Assembly (NCBI GenBank): GCA_964035015.1 | Contig: OZ036006.1 | Coordinates: forward strand, 1,745,269-1,809,268 | Direction of reading: 5' to 3' | Source: Corallium rubrum | Lineage: Eukaryota > Cnidaria > Anthozoa > Scleralcyonacea > Coralliidae | Length of the DNA stretch: 64,000 nucleotides | The notes under the pieces: generated by a model | Database searches by the model: none | Told to the model about the DNA's origin: nothing | What the model saw: only the letters and a program-made list of their open reading frames with translations | Shown: positions 10,883-22,085 of the stretch, piece after piece | How positions within the stretch are numbered: position 1 is the stretch's first letter | Layout of the letters: each line of letters begins with the position of its first letter | Program-made: the position numbers and the translations under genes

Positions 10883-11110
10883 CGAGTTGCACGCATAATT
10901 TTGGCGGGCCACAGGCATCATTTTGGCGGGCTACATGCATAACAAATGTGGTAAATAAAAGGAATTCGACAACTTCTGAAGATATTAGTATCAGGAATTA
11001 TTTCTATCTTTAAAAATCAGTTAAATTTCGTTTATTATTGGCCACGTTTTAATGCATGTGACCCGCCAAAATGATGCGCGCGCAACATCGTGCAATTGGC
11101 CTATAAACAG
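10700..11110. repeat. Half element related to the 22.7-23.3 kb fold-back, with (TA)n inside
   Basis: The phrase catcttgacgtcgcgtgtgc followed by ataacgagttatcgg at about 10750-10785 matches the right arm of the fold-back at 22700-23300. It runs into a (TA)n tract (10803-10881). Beyond it ggcgggccacaggcatcatt is loosely mirrored by gacccgccaaaatgatg near 11060. Non-coding. Confidence 0.45.
10803..10881. repeat. (TA)n microsatellite
   Basis: About 79 bases of alternating TA. Confidence 0.95.
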
Positions 11111-11884
11111 TTCACAACTTGATTTAATTTATAATCCCCCCACCTCGGAGAGCTGCTAAATCTGGGTCAATGTCGTACCCAGAGCCTTCGCCGGCACACA
11201 AACGAAGGCTCTGGGATAATCCATCGCCGAAAACCGAAAAACCGGTTGCCGATTGAGAACTAGAGCATGCGCCGCCAGAAATAGACGTGACATGACTTAT
11301 ATCGAGATTATTCTGTGATGAGATGTTGAATTTGGAACTGGTGTCATAGCTATGGAAGTCTGTATTAAAGTTCTAGTGGAAAGTGTGATTGAGTAGGTTA
11401 TTTGGGGACTTGTAAGTGAAAATAGCGCGATGTTCTGCTCTTCTTCGACATAAAGCAATATAAACATAATACATATTATGTATAATGTATTATGTATGGG
11501 ATCAAGCAGTGACTTAGTTAGGAATTATAACTTGGGTGTCAAATGTGTAAATTTAGCAATGTATATGTTTGTGGACGACCCCCTCTCAGGGAGCATGCTC
11601 CCCCAGAAAATGTTTCATTTCGTAAACTCCAGAAACGCATAAGATTATATCCAAGTAGTCAAATTGCAAGGCAAGAATCATATTTGGAAAGCACTAAACG
11701 ACCGAGAATTTAGTTTAATTTATTCACTTCGCCACTATAGAAAATTACAAAATATATATTTAAAATCGTGGCACAACAGCAAGTTAAGACACCAATTACT
11801 GTGGACCCGAATAACCAAAGAATAATTAAAAACAACAAGTAATAGGAGCATGCAAGCTACGAGCTAGCTGTGTTACACTGTAAA
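11111..11884. other. Non-coding stretch with a short perfect hairpin
   Basis: At 11178-11216 cccagagccttcg is answered by cgaaggctctggg across a short loop. Near 11465-11505 tataatgtattatgta and its neighbours form AT-rich palindromes. No gene seen. Confidence 0.45.
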
Positions 11885-12005
11885 TAATATACATGACAAA
11901 ATTACTGCATCCTGATTATTGGTCGACAGGAGTGCAATTTTAATGTAATACAGGGTCGAAAAAGTGTAATACAGTGCGGGAAAATGAAATTTCAAATTGA
12001 AAGTG
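11885..12005. repeat. MITE-like repeat (tgcaatt family)
   Basis: Shares aatatacatgacaaaattac and aggagtgcaatttta with the repeats at 2960-3160 and 22450-22705. Ends are not well defined here. Confidence 0.4.
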
Positions 12006-12364
12006 CAAATTTCATGTTATTATTAAGCATATTCTGATTCGCCAATAAACAATCGAAAACTACCGGAAAACCAATGTGGATTTTGAAGGATGGCCTTACC
12101 TTCAGGAGAAAATCCAATATGGCGACCAAAACGTAGAGTTGTCGAAGAACATTCAATGAAAATACAAAGTGGAATTTTGCTTTAATATTGCCATTAAAGT
12201 TCTTGCAAGAAGGCTGGAAGAGGTTAGATCCTATGAGTAAAACGTTTTACGTATTTGGTGAACAAAGCGGAGCAAGCTTTAAACCACTGAAGCTTCGAAA
12301 AGTGGTATGTCAGATCGTAGTTGAAAGAACATTTGTCTAACATTTGCATGTATATTATTAATAA
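12006..12364. other. Non-coding stretch
   Basis: No gene, no clear repeat boundaries. Confidence 0.3.
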
Positions 12365-12534
12365 GTAATAGCATGTTTTTTCGTGCAACTTTGAAAAAAC
12401 ATGCACTCGTGTGAGTTTTTCAAAGACAGCAAATAGTACTCGTCCTTCGGACTCGTGCCATTTTAATAACCTTTAAAACACTCATGCAACTCGTGCATGT
12501 TTTTTCCAAATTGCACTCGGAACCATGCTATTAC
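12365..12534. repeat. Fold-back MITE, cgtgca family
   Basis: Ends taatagcatg and catgctatta. The arms contain aaaaaacatgcactcgtg and its answer acgagtgcatgttttttcc-like sequence, and the centre carries actcgtccttcggactcgtg. The same element is at 22288-22450 and, in copy B, 52790-52955. Confidence 0.7.
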
Positions 12535-12889
12535 CGATACAAACACACCGTTTTCCATGTATCGTATCGTAACAATTAGATAAAGCGGTAGCACAATATT
12601 TCTACAAGTTAGCTTTAAAGGATGATAGAAAAATTGATTTTTTACTAAGGTTACTGGGTAAGATGTTCTAAATTCTAGTTACTCTATTCATATACAAAGT
12701 CTGGTAAGTTTTTGATCGACAAAAATGTTGTTCAAAATTTATTTCATCAGCAAGAGCTGAAGACCCGTGTTGACCTACTAAATAATTTGGGCTTTGCGTG
12801 ATAACACTTTAGGATGGATGTCAACTAAACCATTTACTGCCTTGAAAAGCAGAATCAGGTCCAAGAATTCAGAGCAATAACAAATTGGA
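12535..12889. other. Non-coding stretch
   Basis: No supported feature. It lies between a MITE and the satellite 3' of the next GPCR. Confidence 0.3.
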
Positions 12890-13512
12890 AGCGGGACAAA
12901 ACCAACTCTTTATGTACAATTGTTTAGCTTAAAAGATATAATTTTCTTTGAGATGGGCCATGTAAATTTTTTTCGACATTAAAAACCACTCTTTATGTAC
13001 AATTGTTCAGCTTGAAGAAGTCTAATTTTCTTTTTGAGTTGTGCAATGTAGTATTTTCCGACGACAAAAACAACTCTTTATGTACAATTGTTTAATTTGA
13101 AGAGGTATAATTTTCTTTGAATTTTGCAATGCAGTCTTTTTCGACGACCAAAACAACTCTTTATTTTATGTACAATTGTTTAGAATGAAGAAGTATAATT
13201 TTCATTGACATAACCTTGCGCAATGTAGTCCTTTTCGACGACCAAATCTATTCTTTATGTACAATTATTTAATATGAAGAAGTATAATTTTCTTTGAGTT
13301 GTGCAATGTTGTCCTTTTCGACGACCAAAATAACTCGTTATGTACAATTGTTTAGCTTAAAAGATATAATTTTCTTTGAGATGGGCAATGTAGTTTTTTT
13401 CGACATTAAAAACCAATTGTTTAGCTTCAAGAAGTATAATTTTCTTTTTTGAGTTGAGCAATGTAGTCTATTTCGACGACCAAAACAACTTTTTATCAGC
13501 AATTGTTTAGCT
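12890..13512 (-). repeat. GPCR-tail satellite, subfamily B
   Basis: About seven tandem units of roughly 80-90 bp. Read on the minus strand each contains ctaaacaattgtacataaag, gttttggtcgtcgaaaagg, attgcacaactcaaag and tatacttcttcaag. The order and many positions match the main satellite of the window (caattgttgataatgaact, ttttggttgtcaaagaagag, tacacaacttcatga, attgcttcttcaag). The array starts immediately at the stop codon of the GPCR frame at 13513. Confidence 0.85.
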
Positions 13513-14492
13513 TCATGAAGAAGCACCAATTTCTTGGTTAAAACGGTGTGCAACTTTTCTCCCACGCCAAAAACGTTTCTTGATGTACAACATAATAATT
13601 CGTGAAAGACGAGAATGACGCAGACAGTAGATGAACGGATTAGCTGAAGATAAAATATATAGAAATGACCTCATCCATGGTTGGACATAAGAATTGAGAA
13701 TGCCATCTTTATCTAACCCTATATTTATTACCATACCCACAGTAGTAGAAGGAACGTAACACAACAGAAAAATCATCAATACCAGAAAAAATGTTATAAA
13801 CAACTTTTTCTGGCGAGCAATGTTTGCCAAGTTTTCAACACCTGCGGTACGTGTGGATATTCTGAGTTTGTAGTGGATCCTTATGTAGGCATACAGGCAA
13901 AATGTGTACGTGGAAATTACATATAAGACGCCCATGACGACAAAAAACCCTTGAAACACCATGCCTAACACTACACTGGTACAAAAAAGAAATAGAATTG
14001 TAATTATTTTCAATAGAAGTTTCTTAAATTTCTTGGTCTTGTGGTACATCGGATGAAGGACGGCAATATACCTATCAATCGTGATGCCAAATATGGCGGT
14101 AACGGAGACTGCGACTGAGAATGATGCCATACGAATCCCACCCTGAAAGAGGCTACAATACAAGCTCGTTTTAACATTCTCGGCGCTATAGGCGGTGTAG
14201 GCGTAGAGAACGACAAAAAGTAATGAAGAAAACGCGGTTAGCATATCTCCGGTCGAAAGCACGACAACTAGGATGGAGAAGATGTCTCGAAGATTCTTGT
14301 TTTTGTAAGTACATACAGCAAAAAGCTATTGAAACCGATCGAGAACAGAGCTGCCAGAGAATTGACCAAAGCCGCGAAGAATCCGTTCCAACGGTATGTC
14401 GAAATTGAGATGATTTTGCCACGCACGTCTTTGGAACAAAACCAGTTTAAATACGTCGCGTTGAGTGTGTCAGAACTGTTGATGTTCTCCAT
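13513..14492 (-). pseudogene. Class A GPCR with a 1-base frameshift after TM1
   Basis: The gene is the tandem partner of the intact receptor at 15803-16795, with near-identical protein except for a break. The N-terminal frame (14492 down to about 14300) contains NATYLNW, STYRWNGFF and the TM1 asparagine in GFNSFLLYV. The remainder (14262 down to 13513) has STGDM (TM2), YCSLFQ (TM3 cysteine), IDRYIAV, CYVP (TM6) and NPFIY (TM7). At about 14302-14308 the sequence is 7 bases shorter than its partner and, compared with the 38 kb receptor, 1 base short, so the two parts are in different frames. An in-frame ATG in TM2 could start a truncated product without TM1, unlikely to be functional. No other lesion is seen, so the break may be young, or a sequencing error. 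Confidence 0.85.
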
Positions 14493-15505
14493 AGGATCTA
14501 CTCTGAAAACACTATATCCCTACGATGGAATTACCTGTTATCTTTTAGAAGGATATCTTTTTAAATTACGATAGCTATATAATGCATACGGATCCACTAT
14601 GATCAACCCACGGGACTTAAGATCTACAATCAACCCAAGAAACTTATAAGCTTTACTCAGATAATTATAATGGTCCAGGTGCCGTTACAAAAGATTTGCC
14701 GTCACTTATAAGATGAAGGCGATATGCATATTCGGTTTTTCTTATAACCTTTTTTAAGTGGCCCTGAATTTGCACATCAACAGATAATGGTAAAATTACA
14801 CGACAAAAACTCAGTTAATTGATTAAATTAATGACCATTGCCTGGCAACGCATGCATGCATGCAATGCAGTTACGAGCGGACTAAATGAACACTTAAAAT
14901 AAAAAAGTAACATTAACAGTTTTTCGTTTCCTTGCTTCATTATCAGCTCTTTTACTTCTACAGTCGACTTTTGTTATTATACTCTGGCTACGCAAACCGA
15001 TTTTACTTCGTCAAAAAGAGAGATCTGGCAGTGAAACCGTTATAAAATCTTTAGTACTAACGTTTCGGTTACCTAATCAGTAACATTTTCAGAGTGAATA
15101 TTTACGAACATCGATGAATCGGCTGAATTAAATAGCTAAACTGTTACAAAAATAGAGAATGATGAGTTTAACATTACAGTTTAGCTATTTAATTAAGCCG
15201 ATTCATCGTTGTAAATCATTCTGAAGATGTTACTAACGAAAAACGAAATGTTAGTACTAAAGATTTTATAGATATATGATGTGTTCATTGTGGCTGGGCT
15301 ACCATATTTTAACAAGGGTTCGTTTTCCGCCTGGCTCCTCAATCGCAACAGTTATAACCCATCTTAACCTATCTCAACGCTTTCACTAACGAAGTTGACT
15401 TATATTATTATACTCTGGCTAACGGAAAATAATTTTACTTTGTCAAAGGGAGAAATCTGGCATCGGAGAAGGTTATATATCTTTCAAACAACTGATCCGA
15501 CGGTT
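14493..15505. repeat. 5' flank of the GPCR unit plus inverted retroelement ends
   Basis: About 14493-14990 is nearly the same as 16796-17290, the 5' flank of the next GPCR, showing a tandem duplication of gene plus flank. Within 15030-15275 two related ends face each other: aacgtttcggttacctaatc on one side and gattcatcgttgtaaatcat then ctgaagatgttac on the other. They are the same type as 3440-3640. No gene. Confidence 0.55.
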
Positions 15506-15802
15506 CGGATTGTACAATTGTTTGATTTGAAGAAGTATAATTTTCTTTGAGTTGTAGAATGTAGTCCTTTTCAACGAACAAAACAACTCTTTATGTACCA
15601 TTGTTTAATTTGAAGAAGTATAATGTTCTCTGAGTTGCGCAATGTAGTCTTTTTCGACGACCAAAACGATTCTTTATATACAATTGTTTAGCTTAAAAGA
15701 TATAATTTTCTTTGAGATGGGCAATGTATTTTTTTTTTGACATTAAAAACCACACTTTGTACTCTTTTTCTACGACCAAAACAACTTTTTATCAGCAATT
15801 GT
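15506..15802 (-). repeat. GPCR-tail satellite, subfamily B, short array
   Basis: Three to four units of the same 80-90 bp satellite as 12890-13512, again directly 3' of a GPCR stop codon. Confidence 0.8.
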
Positions 15803-16795
15803 TTAGCTTGATGAAGAAGCAACAATTTCTTCGTTAAAACAGTGTGCAACATTTCTCCCACGCCAAAAACGTTTCTTGACGTGCAACATAATAATTCGTG
15901 AAAGACGAGAATGACGCAGGCAGTAGATGAACGGATTAGCTGAAGATAAAATATATAGAAATGACCTCATCCATGGCTGGACATAAGAATTGAGAATGCC
16001 ATCTTTATCTAACCCTAGATTTATTACCATACCCACAGTAGTAGAAGGAACGTAACACAACAGAAAAATCATCAATACCAGAAAAAATGTTATAAATAAC
16101 TTTTTCTGACGAGCAATGTTTGCCATGTTTTCAACATCTGCGATACGTGTGGACATTCTGAGTTTGTAATGGATCCTTATGTAGGCAAAAAGGCAAAATA
16201 AAAACGTGGAAATTATACATAAGACGTACGGTACAGCAAAAAACCCTTGAAACACCGCGACTAACGCTAGACTGGCACAAAAAAGAAATAGAATTGCAAT
16301 TATCTTGACGAGAAGTTTCTTAAATTTCTTGGTCTTGTGGTACATCGGATGTAGGACGGCAATATACCTATCAATCGTGATGCCAAATATGGCGGTAACG
16401 GAGACTGCGATTGAGAGTGATGCCATACGAATCCCACCTTGAAAGAGGCTACAATACAAGCCCGTTTTAACATTCTCGGCGCTATAGGCGGTGTAGGCGT
16501 AGAGAACGACAAAAAGTAATGAAGAAAACGCGGTTAGCATGTCTCCGGTCGAAAGTACGACAACTAGGATGGAGAAGATGTCTCGAAGATTCTTGTTTTT
16601 GTAAAGTAGGCCTACATACAGCAAAAAGCTATTGAAACCGATCGAAAACAGAGCTGCCAGAGAATTGACCAAAGCCACGAAGAATCCGTTCCAACGGTAT
16701 GTCGAAATTGAGATGATTTTGCCACGCACGTCTTCGGAACAAAACCAGTTTAAATACGTCGCGTTGAGTGTGTCAGAACTGTCGATGTTCTCCAT
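15803..16795 (-). CDS. Rhodopsin-class GPCR, intact (subfamily B)
   Basis: 330-residue uninterrupted frame, intronless. N-glycosylation site NAT at 11-13; conserved STYRWNGFF before TM1; N55 in TM1; D85 in LSTGD (TM2); C115 before TM3; DRY at 142-144; CYVP at 247-250 (in place of CWxP); NPFIY at 287-291 followed by CLRHSRL. TM4 lacks the usual tryptophan and TM5 its proline, as in the related receptor at 38136-39122. Relative to that receptor it has two extra residues after TM1 (LYVGLLYKNKN versus LYVFFKNKN), an in-frame 6-base insertion. It is predicted to be a plasma membrane receptor coupling to G proteins; ligand unknown. Its tandem neighbour at 13513-14492 is frameshifted, so this is probably the working member of the pair. 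Confidence 0.92.
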   Translation of the reverse strand: MENIDSSDTLNATYLNWFCSEDVRGKIISISTYRWNGFFVALVNSLAALFSIGFNSFLLYVGLLYKNKNLRDIFSILVVVLSTGDMLTAFSSLLFVVLYAYTAYSAENVKTGLYCSLFQGGIRMASLSIAVSVTAIFGITIDRYIAVLHPMYHKTKKFKKLLVKIIAILFLFCASLALVAVFQGFFAVPYVLCIISTFLFCLFAYIRIHYKLRMSTRIADVENMANIARQKKLFITFFLVLMIFLLCYVPSTTVGMVINLGLDKDGILNSYVQPWMRSFLYILSSANPFIYCLRHSRLSRIIMLHVKKRFWRGRNVAHCFNEEIVASSSS

Positions 16796-17885
16796 AGGAT
16801 CTACTCTGAAAACACTATATCCCTACGATGGAACTACCTGTTATCTTTTAGAAGGATATCTTTTTAAATTACGACAGCTATATAATGCATACGGATCCAC
16901 TATGATCAAACCACGGGACTTAAGATCTACAATCATGCAACCCAAGAAACTTATAAGCTTTACTCAGATAATTATAATGGTCCAGGTGCCGTTACAAAAG
17001 ATTTGCCGTCATTTATAAGATGAAGGCGATATGCATATTCGGGTTTTCTTATAACCTTTTTTAAGTGGCCTGAATTTGCACATCAGCAGATAATGGTAAA
17101 ATTACACGACAAAAACTCAGTTAATTGATTAAATTAATGACCATTGCCTGGCAACGCATGCATGCAATGCAGTTACGAGCGCACTTAATGAACACTTAAA
17201 ATAAAAAAAAGTAACATTAACAGTTTTTCGTTTCCTTGCTTCATTATTAACTATTTTACTTCTACAGTCGACTTTTGTTATTATACTCTGGCTAACGCAA
17301 ACCGATTTTACTTCGTCAAAAGGAGAGATCTGGCAGTGAAACAGTTATAAAGTCTTTAGTACTAACGTTTCGGTTACCTAATCAGTAACATTTTCAGAGT
17401 GAATATTTACAAACATCGATGAATCGGCTTAATTAAAACTGTTACAAAAATAGAGAATGATGAGTTTACGAATGCAGAAATCCTGTAATTTTATTGGTTC
17501 ATAAGCTGTCGGATGTTTTCCGTACCCCCCCTCCCCGCTCAGTACTAAAAAAAAACATCGGTCCGATATTTCACTAGTACAGACCTCACGCTCGGTCAAT
17601 AAGTAGTTACTAATTCATTACTAATTCATGAGTTTTGCAGCCAATCCAATTTCAGAAATTACGTCACATGTTACCCCTGTAAACCCCATACAAACTAAAA
17701 CCAATGATGCTAATTAGTTACAACCACTAGTGGATGTATACTCTTCTGATACAACCACTAGTGCTTCTAACTGATTAGCATCTCAATATCCCAAAGGGAT
17801 TTTTACTATTCATTCATTTCACAAGTTGTTTATTCGGCTCGTGATTGTATATTCAATACAACACGGCCGCTCGTGTTGTAAACAT

Positions 17886-17887
<2 letters not shown>
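16796..17887. other. 5' flank of the GPCR, then unassigned
   Basis: 16796-17460 is the duplicate of 14493-15180 and includes the same inverted retroelement end (about 17364-17397). 17460-17887 is a different AT-rich segment with a partial duplication of acaaccactagtg near 17724 and 17751. No gene. Confidence 0.45.

Positions 17888-17951
<64 letters not shown>
17888..17951. repeat. (TA)n microsatellite
   Basis: Alternating TA run of about 64 bases at the 3' edge of the DIRS-like element. Confidence 0.95.
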
Positions 17952-17952
<1 letters not shown>

Positions 17953-17961
17953 TATTGAGTG

Positions 17962-18920
17962 CTAAATATAGATGATTACATGGTTGTATCTCTTTTTTTC
18001 CCTTCTTTTTCCTTTTTTTTCTTCAACTAAAGAAAGAAGGAAAGATGGCTGTTGTACATGTAACCACAATGCATTTTTGCTAGATGGAGTGTTAATGTAT
18101 CTTTCATAACAGTCTGAGGACCATCGTCCTAAAACTTTAATAAGCCAGGCGGGTATCCCTGTAGCCGCGGCTGTCGTAGCTGCGCCAATGCGGAAGCTGT
18201 GTGTGGCATAGACGTTAGGATTCAGGCCAGCTGTTGCTAAGAGGCGATTGAGTTCTCTGGACATCAAGTAACGACTCAGAGGTCGACCATTAGTGTAACA
18301 GAATAGCGAATAATTACAGGCGATAGCTTTTACTGCGCAAATTGGACTCGGCAATTGTCAAGGTGCAACCTTGGCGAAAATGGTCAGTTTTTGATTTCTT
18401 TATATTTACTCTGAAATGGTCTGCTGTTACAATATCTGGGTGAAATTGGATATCCGATATAGTGAGGTGACTGTCAGGATCAAAGTTGGAGTTACATGTG
18501 AACTCGCTGCACCGAAAAAAAAAGGCTAGTGCAAACGCAGCCCAGAGCATAACCGAGTCTAACTGCCCAGTGTGATCAGGTCTTAAGCTAGCATAAAAAG
18601 CTGACAGGATATCAACAGTGATAGGACGTCGTACCCGAACGCCACTGCCCTAACACGTTTAATACCTCTTAACACTTGGGTGAGTAGTGGCATCCCTTGA
18701 GGTGCGTAAGGGATGTTAAGCCTACCCCAGAAAGATATGTCTTAATTGTTTTTAGAGAGACATGACCACTGAGAACGTAAGTGCACCAGCTGAGAGGAGG
18801 GGAGAACCAGACGTGACAATATCCAGTTGCAGACAGAACTTAACAAACTGGTTAATACCCACTTGGTAAGTCTTGAGGGTCGTCGGAGCCCACGAGCTTG
18901 TAAACAAAAAAACTGACCCT
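17962..18920 (-). pseudogene. DIRS-like element: tyrosine recombinase (YR)
   Basis: Read on the minus strand, pieces of one protein appear in order: TSSWAPTTLKTYQVGINQF, HVSLKTIKTYLSGVGL (N-terminal DNA-binding domain), VRRPITVDILSAFYASL, then FFFRCSEFT with the first catalytic arginine, KKSKTD, THSFRIGAATTAA with the H-x-x-R pair, and LGRWSSDCYERYI with the presumed nucleophilic tyrosine. In DIRS-type retroelements this enzyme integrates circular cDNA without making target duplications. The frame is broken at several places (about 18350, 18640, 18680 and 18780), so it is dead. It follows RNase H in the usual DIRS order. Confidence 0.85.
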
Positions 18921-18925
18921 GGAAC

Positions 18926-19680
18926 TTAGAGCCTCATCATGTATTCGGGTATGATGCAAGGTACTAGACTGGCGGTTGGTGCCAACTGATGGAAACGATC
19001 CATCTGGAAACGAGAAAGAGCATCGGCAATGCCATTGTCAATGCGCGGAATGTGTTCAGTGGTAAAAGTGAAATTATATTTTAAGGTCATAATTCGCGTG
19101 GACTTTGAAGATTGTTTGTTAAGAATGGTAACTACAGCCTCATTATCGCAGCGAAAAATTAGCCGTTTGTTCGACCATAAGTGTGCCCAAATTTCGCAAG
19201 CGGTAACTATAGGAAAACGTTCTTGCCAAGCAATCGATATATCGCAGGTCTTGCTTATTAGCGGGTGGGATTTCCATTTGCCTTGGAACCAAGCACCGTT
19301 CAAGAAACCGCCGTAGCAAATTGAACCGGAAGCATCGGTAAATAACTGAATGGCATCGGAAAAAAGGGTGTTTTGATCGAGGAATAGCCTCACTCCATTC
19401 CACGATTGCGAAACAACTTCCACATTTCTAGATCTTTGTGGAACTCGGTATTTAGACGGATGTGGTGGTATGACTGTTTAACACCACGAGTTAGTTGAAT
19501 CATACGCTGTAGAAAGGCGCGTCCTGGGGCAACAACGCGACACGCAAACTGTAATGTGCCAATAAGTGACTGAAGATCAGAAAGCTTACATTTCTTTCGC
19601 TTGCCCCAATCCGATAAGGCCTGACGAGCGCGAAGCAGCTTATCAATGGGCAGTTTTGCTTTCATTTCAGAGGAATCCAG
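18926..19680 (-). pseudogene. DIRS-like element: RNase H domain
   Basis: Two overlapping minus-strand frames (19390-19665 and 18926-19423) hold the segment after the RT: LGITLDSSEMKAKLP, LSDLQSLIGTLQFACRVVAPG, then LFTDASGSICYGG, a CEIWAHLW segment, FRCDNEAVVTIL and NGIADALSRF. The acidic residues expected for RNase H (D, E, D, D) are all visible in these motifs. The protein switches frame near 19400 and is therefore not expressed as one piece. Confidence 0.85.
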
Positions 19681-19764
19681 AGTTATCCCGAGGTGGAGGG
19701 TTTGAAGGTTTGGTTATAGGTGCTAAAGGAACGTCTAGCTCAGTGAAAAGACGGAGTAGTTTAC

Positions 19765-19950
19765 ACAAAGATTTTTTTTGTATAAACATATTTATTAAAG
19801 CATTTACCCCAAGAGCAGACCTGCTCATCTAGGGGGTTCACGCGATTTACAATTTTTATCAAAAAAAAAAAGTACAAGAAAACAACAACAAATAGATACA
19901 TAAATATAAATATAAGATCCAGTTGATGGTTTATATCCAGTTGATATAAG
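19765..19950 (-). mobile_element. LINE 3'-end insertion inside the RT
   Basis: It interrupts the RT between the DDFFLADPPP motif and the following LLRLFTELDVPLAP segment. On the minus strand it reads an AT-rich stretch, a T-rich run, cgcgtgaaccccctagatga, gcaggtctgctcttggggta, aatgctttaataaa and a short A run. This layout is like the 3' end of a CR1/L2-type LINE; family assignment is inferred. Exact target duplications could not be fixed. Confidence 0.5.
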
Positions 19951-20338
19951 ATGTTGAGCATGTACAGGACGGAGGGGGGTCAGCCAAAAAGAAGTCGTCT
20001 AAAATATGTAGGACCCTGGGGATATCAAAATGGGTTTTTAGAATCCACTCTAAAGCATCCAAAAGAAGATTAAACAAAAAAGGAGCACTACGTAGACCAA
20101 AAGGGAGGACCATGTCAAAGAAAAACATATATATTCTTCCATTTCATTCCCAGTAGTTCCCAATCGTCGGCGTGCTCCGGGATGTTGCGAAAGGCAGATT
20201 TTATATCTGTCCGAGCTCTTGAATAATTTTTATCGCGTCATCTAAGCGGAGCCTTTGGGGTACGAGAGATGAAAAATTGTGCGACAGGGTAAATTTGGAA
20301 ATTGTCGAAAGGGGGATGGTTGAAAGGCCCCGCGGTAT
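19951..20338 (-). pseudogene. DIRS-like element: reverse transcriptase
   Basis: Motifs on the minus strand, in order: NHPPFDNFQIYPVAQ, FHLSYPKGSA, DDAIKIIQELG, TDIKSAFRNIPEHADDWELL, MVLPFGLRSAPFLFNLLLDA and LHILDDFFLADPPP, the last with the catalytic DD pair. The frame changes at least three times, and short deletions are evident between IYPVAQ and FHLSYP and between IIQELG and TDIKS. A LINE tail then interrupts the domain. At 20339 the RT side is joined directly to the gag N-terminus, so the gag C-terminus is missing from this copy. Confidence 0.8.
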
Positions 20339-20661
20339 GTCGTGTTCGGACAGTGAGTTGTTCGGGCAGTAGCTCCGGCGGTGGTATTCGTTTCAGTAGC
20401 GAAAATAGTGACGGAACTTTGGTGGTGTTGCCGCCTCAACCTTGCAAGAGAGTTGAACGTGGACCAGTGTGCGGAAGGTGTCGCTCTTGAAGGAGAAGTT
20501 GCAAAACTTCTGTGGGCGTCTCGTTGTCAAACGTCAAGTTGGTGGTGGAAGAAAGGCCCGATGTGGTTGGGCCATTCACGAGGCGACCTACGGCTGTAGG
20601 GCGTAGCGGTTGTACGTGTCCATGTAGAAGGCGTTCTTGGTGAACAAGTTTGCCTTGGCAT
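20339..20661 (-). pseudogene. DIRS-like element: gag N-terminal piece (copy A)
   Basis: Homologous, base for base, to the N-terminal part of the gag frame at 50828-51151 in the other copy of the large duplication, including an ATG at 20659-20661 on the minus strand. The homology stops sharply at 20339, where RT sequence begins; in copy B the gag simply continues. A deletion inside the element in copy A explains this. Not translatable as one frame. Confidence 0.7.
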
Positions 20662-21512
20662 AATGCGGAAGGAGATGATGATATTTCTACTGACTGACTA
20701 GCAAATGTCGATTGTAATTGAACTACTCAGGTGGGGTTAAAGCTTTTTATAGTTGCAAAAATGGCCTTTGTACTTTGAATTGAAATACTACATGGACTTT
20801 GCTTAAGATACATGGTTGGTCATGCAGTTGTGCTCGTGATAGTCTATAGGTGATTGGGTTAGGGATAAGTGGTCTGTCATTTTGGTGCGTGTAAAGCACG
20901 TTTTTACCGAAAATGGAAGTAACCTTCACTGCATGGTCTTGGCGTTCCTTTGTAGATAAGTGTGAGAGATAGATAGACTGCTAGAATTTGTGTTATTCAG
21001 CTATTATTAGATCAGAATTAACCTACAAAAACCTGGATTATGTCTTACTTTGACGCACGTTTCTTAATCCTTGATCGGTTATGCCAAACATAGTTTACGT
21101 CTGGACATTAACCTTAATTTATTCAAGCATAAATTATTATTTTAGTTATTTAAGCCGATTCATCGTTGTAAATCACTCTGAAGATGTTACTGATTAGGTA
21201 ACGAAAGAAACGTTAGTATTAAAGATTTTATATATATTATGTGTTCATTATGGCTGGGCTATCATATTTTAACAAGACTTCGTTTTCAGCCTGGCTCCTC
21301 AATCGCAAAAGTTATAACCCATCGTACAACCTAGCTATCTCAAAACTTTCACTACCGAAGTTGACTTATATTATTATATTCTGGCTAACGAAAACAATTT
21401 TACTTTGTCAAAGGGAGAAATCTGGCATCGGAGAAGGTTATATATCTTTGCTATTATTATAGTCAAACCGGATGTTCTCTTGCGTACGATTTTGAAATAT
21501 TGATACGCGGCT
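20662..21512. other. Non-coding: DIRS 5' side and retroelement fragment
   Basis: 20662-21130 is unassigned sequence upstream of gag, probably leader or terminal repeat of the DIRS-like element. 21130-21480 matches 15180-15480 (gattcatcgttgtaaatcac, ctgaagatgttac, ttcagcctggctcctcaatc). It has an extra gaaa in the hammerhead-like core (21178-21216). No gene. Confidence 0.45.
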
Positions 21513-21644
21513 AATCCGTTCATCTATTGCCTGCGTAATTATCGTCTCTCTCCATTGATCATGTTGCACGTGAAGGGATGTTTAGATCTCGGAGACGAAT
21601 TGCAAAACCGTAATGGCCCAGAAACTATTCCTACTTCAAGCTAG
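21513..21644 (+). pseudogene. GPCR 3' end fragment (TM7 and tail)
   Basis: An open piece starting NPFIYCLRNYRLSPLIM and ending PETIPTSS before a stop, clearly the last 43 codons of a receptor like the one at 38136-39122. The rest of the gene is absent: unrelated repeat sequence precedes it. The satellite begins right at its stop codon. Confidence 0.85.
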
Positions 21645-22085
21645 ACAATTAATCATAATTCATACAAGGTGTTTTCCATGGTTGTTCGAGAAGAACTACA
21701 CAAAGTTCATGAGAAAAAATATTGCTTCTTTAAGCCAAACAATTGTTGATAATGAACTATATTGGTTATCAAAGAAGAGCTGCACAACTTCAGGATAAAA
21801 AATATTGCTTCTTCAAGCAAAACAATTGTTGATAATGAACTATTTTGGTTGTCAAAGAAGAGCTACACAACTTCATGATAAAAAATATTGCTTCTTCAAG
21901 CCAAACAATTGTTGATAATGAACTATTTTGGTTATCAAAGAAGAGCTACACAACTTCATGATAAAAAAATTTTGCTTCTTCAAGCCAAACAATTGTTGAT
22001 AATGAACTATTTTGGTTGTCAAAGAAGAGCTACACAACTTCATGATAAAAAAATATTGCTTTCTATGAGCAGAACAGTTGTACAT
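21645..22085 (+). repeat. GPCR-tail satellite, about 5 monomers
   Basis: Begins in the tail of the GPCR fragment with a diverged first unit (ggttgttcgagaagaactac), then regular units of about 84 bp: caattgttgataatgaact, ttttggttgtcaaagaagag, tacacaacttcatga, attgcttcttcaag. Copy B is at 52111-52545. Confidence 0.9.

Noticed and set aside
20747-20929. 60-codon minus-strand open frame present in both copies (also 51212-51394)
   Set aside because: Conserved only because the copies are a young duplication; likely leader sequence of the DIRS-like element.
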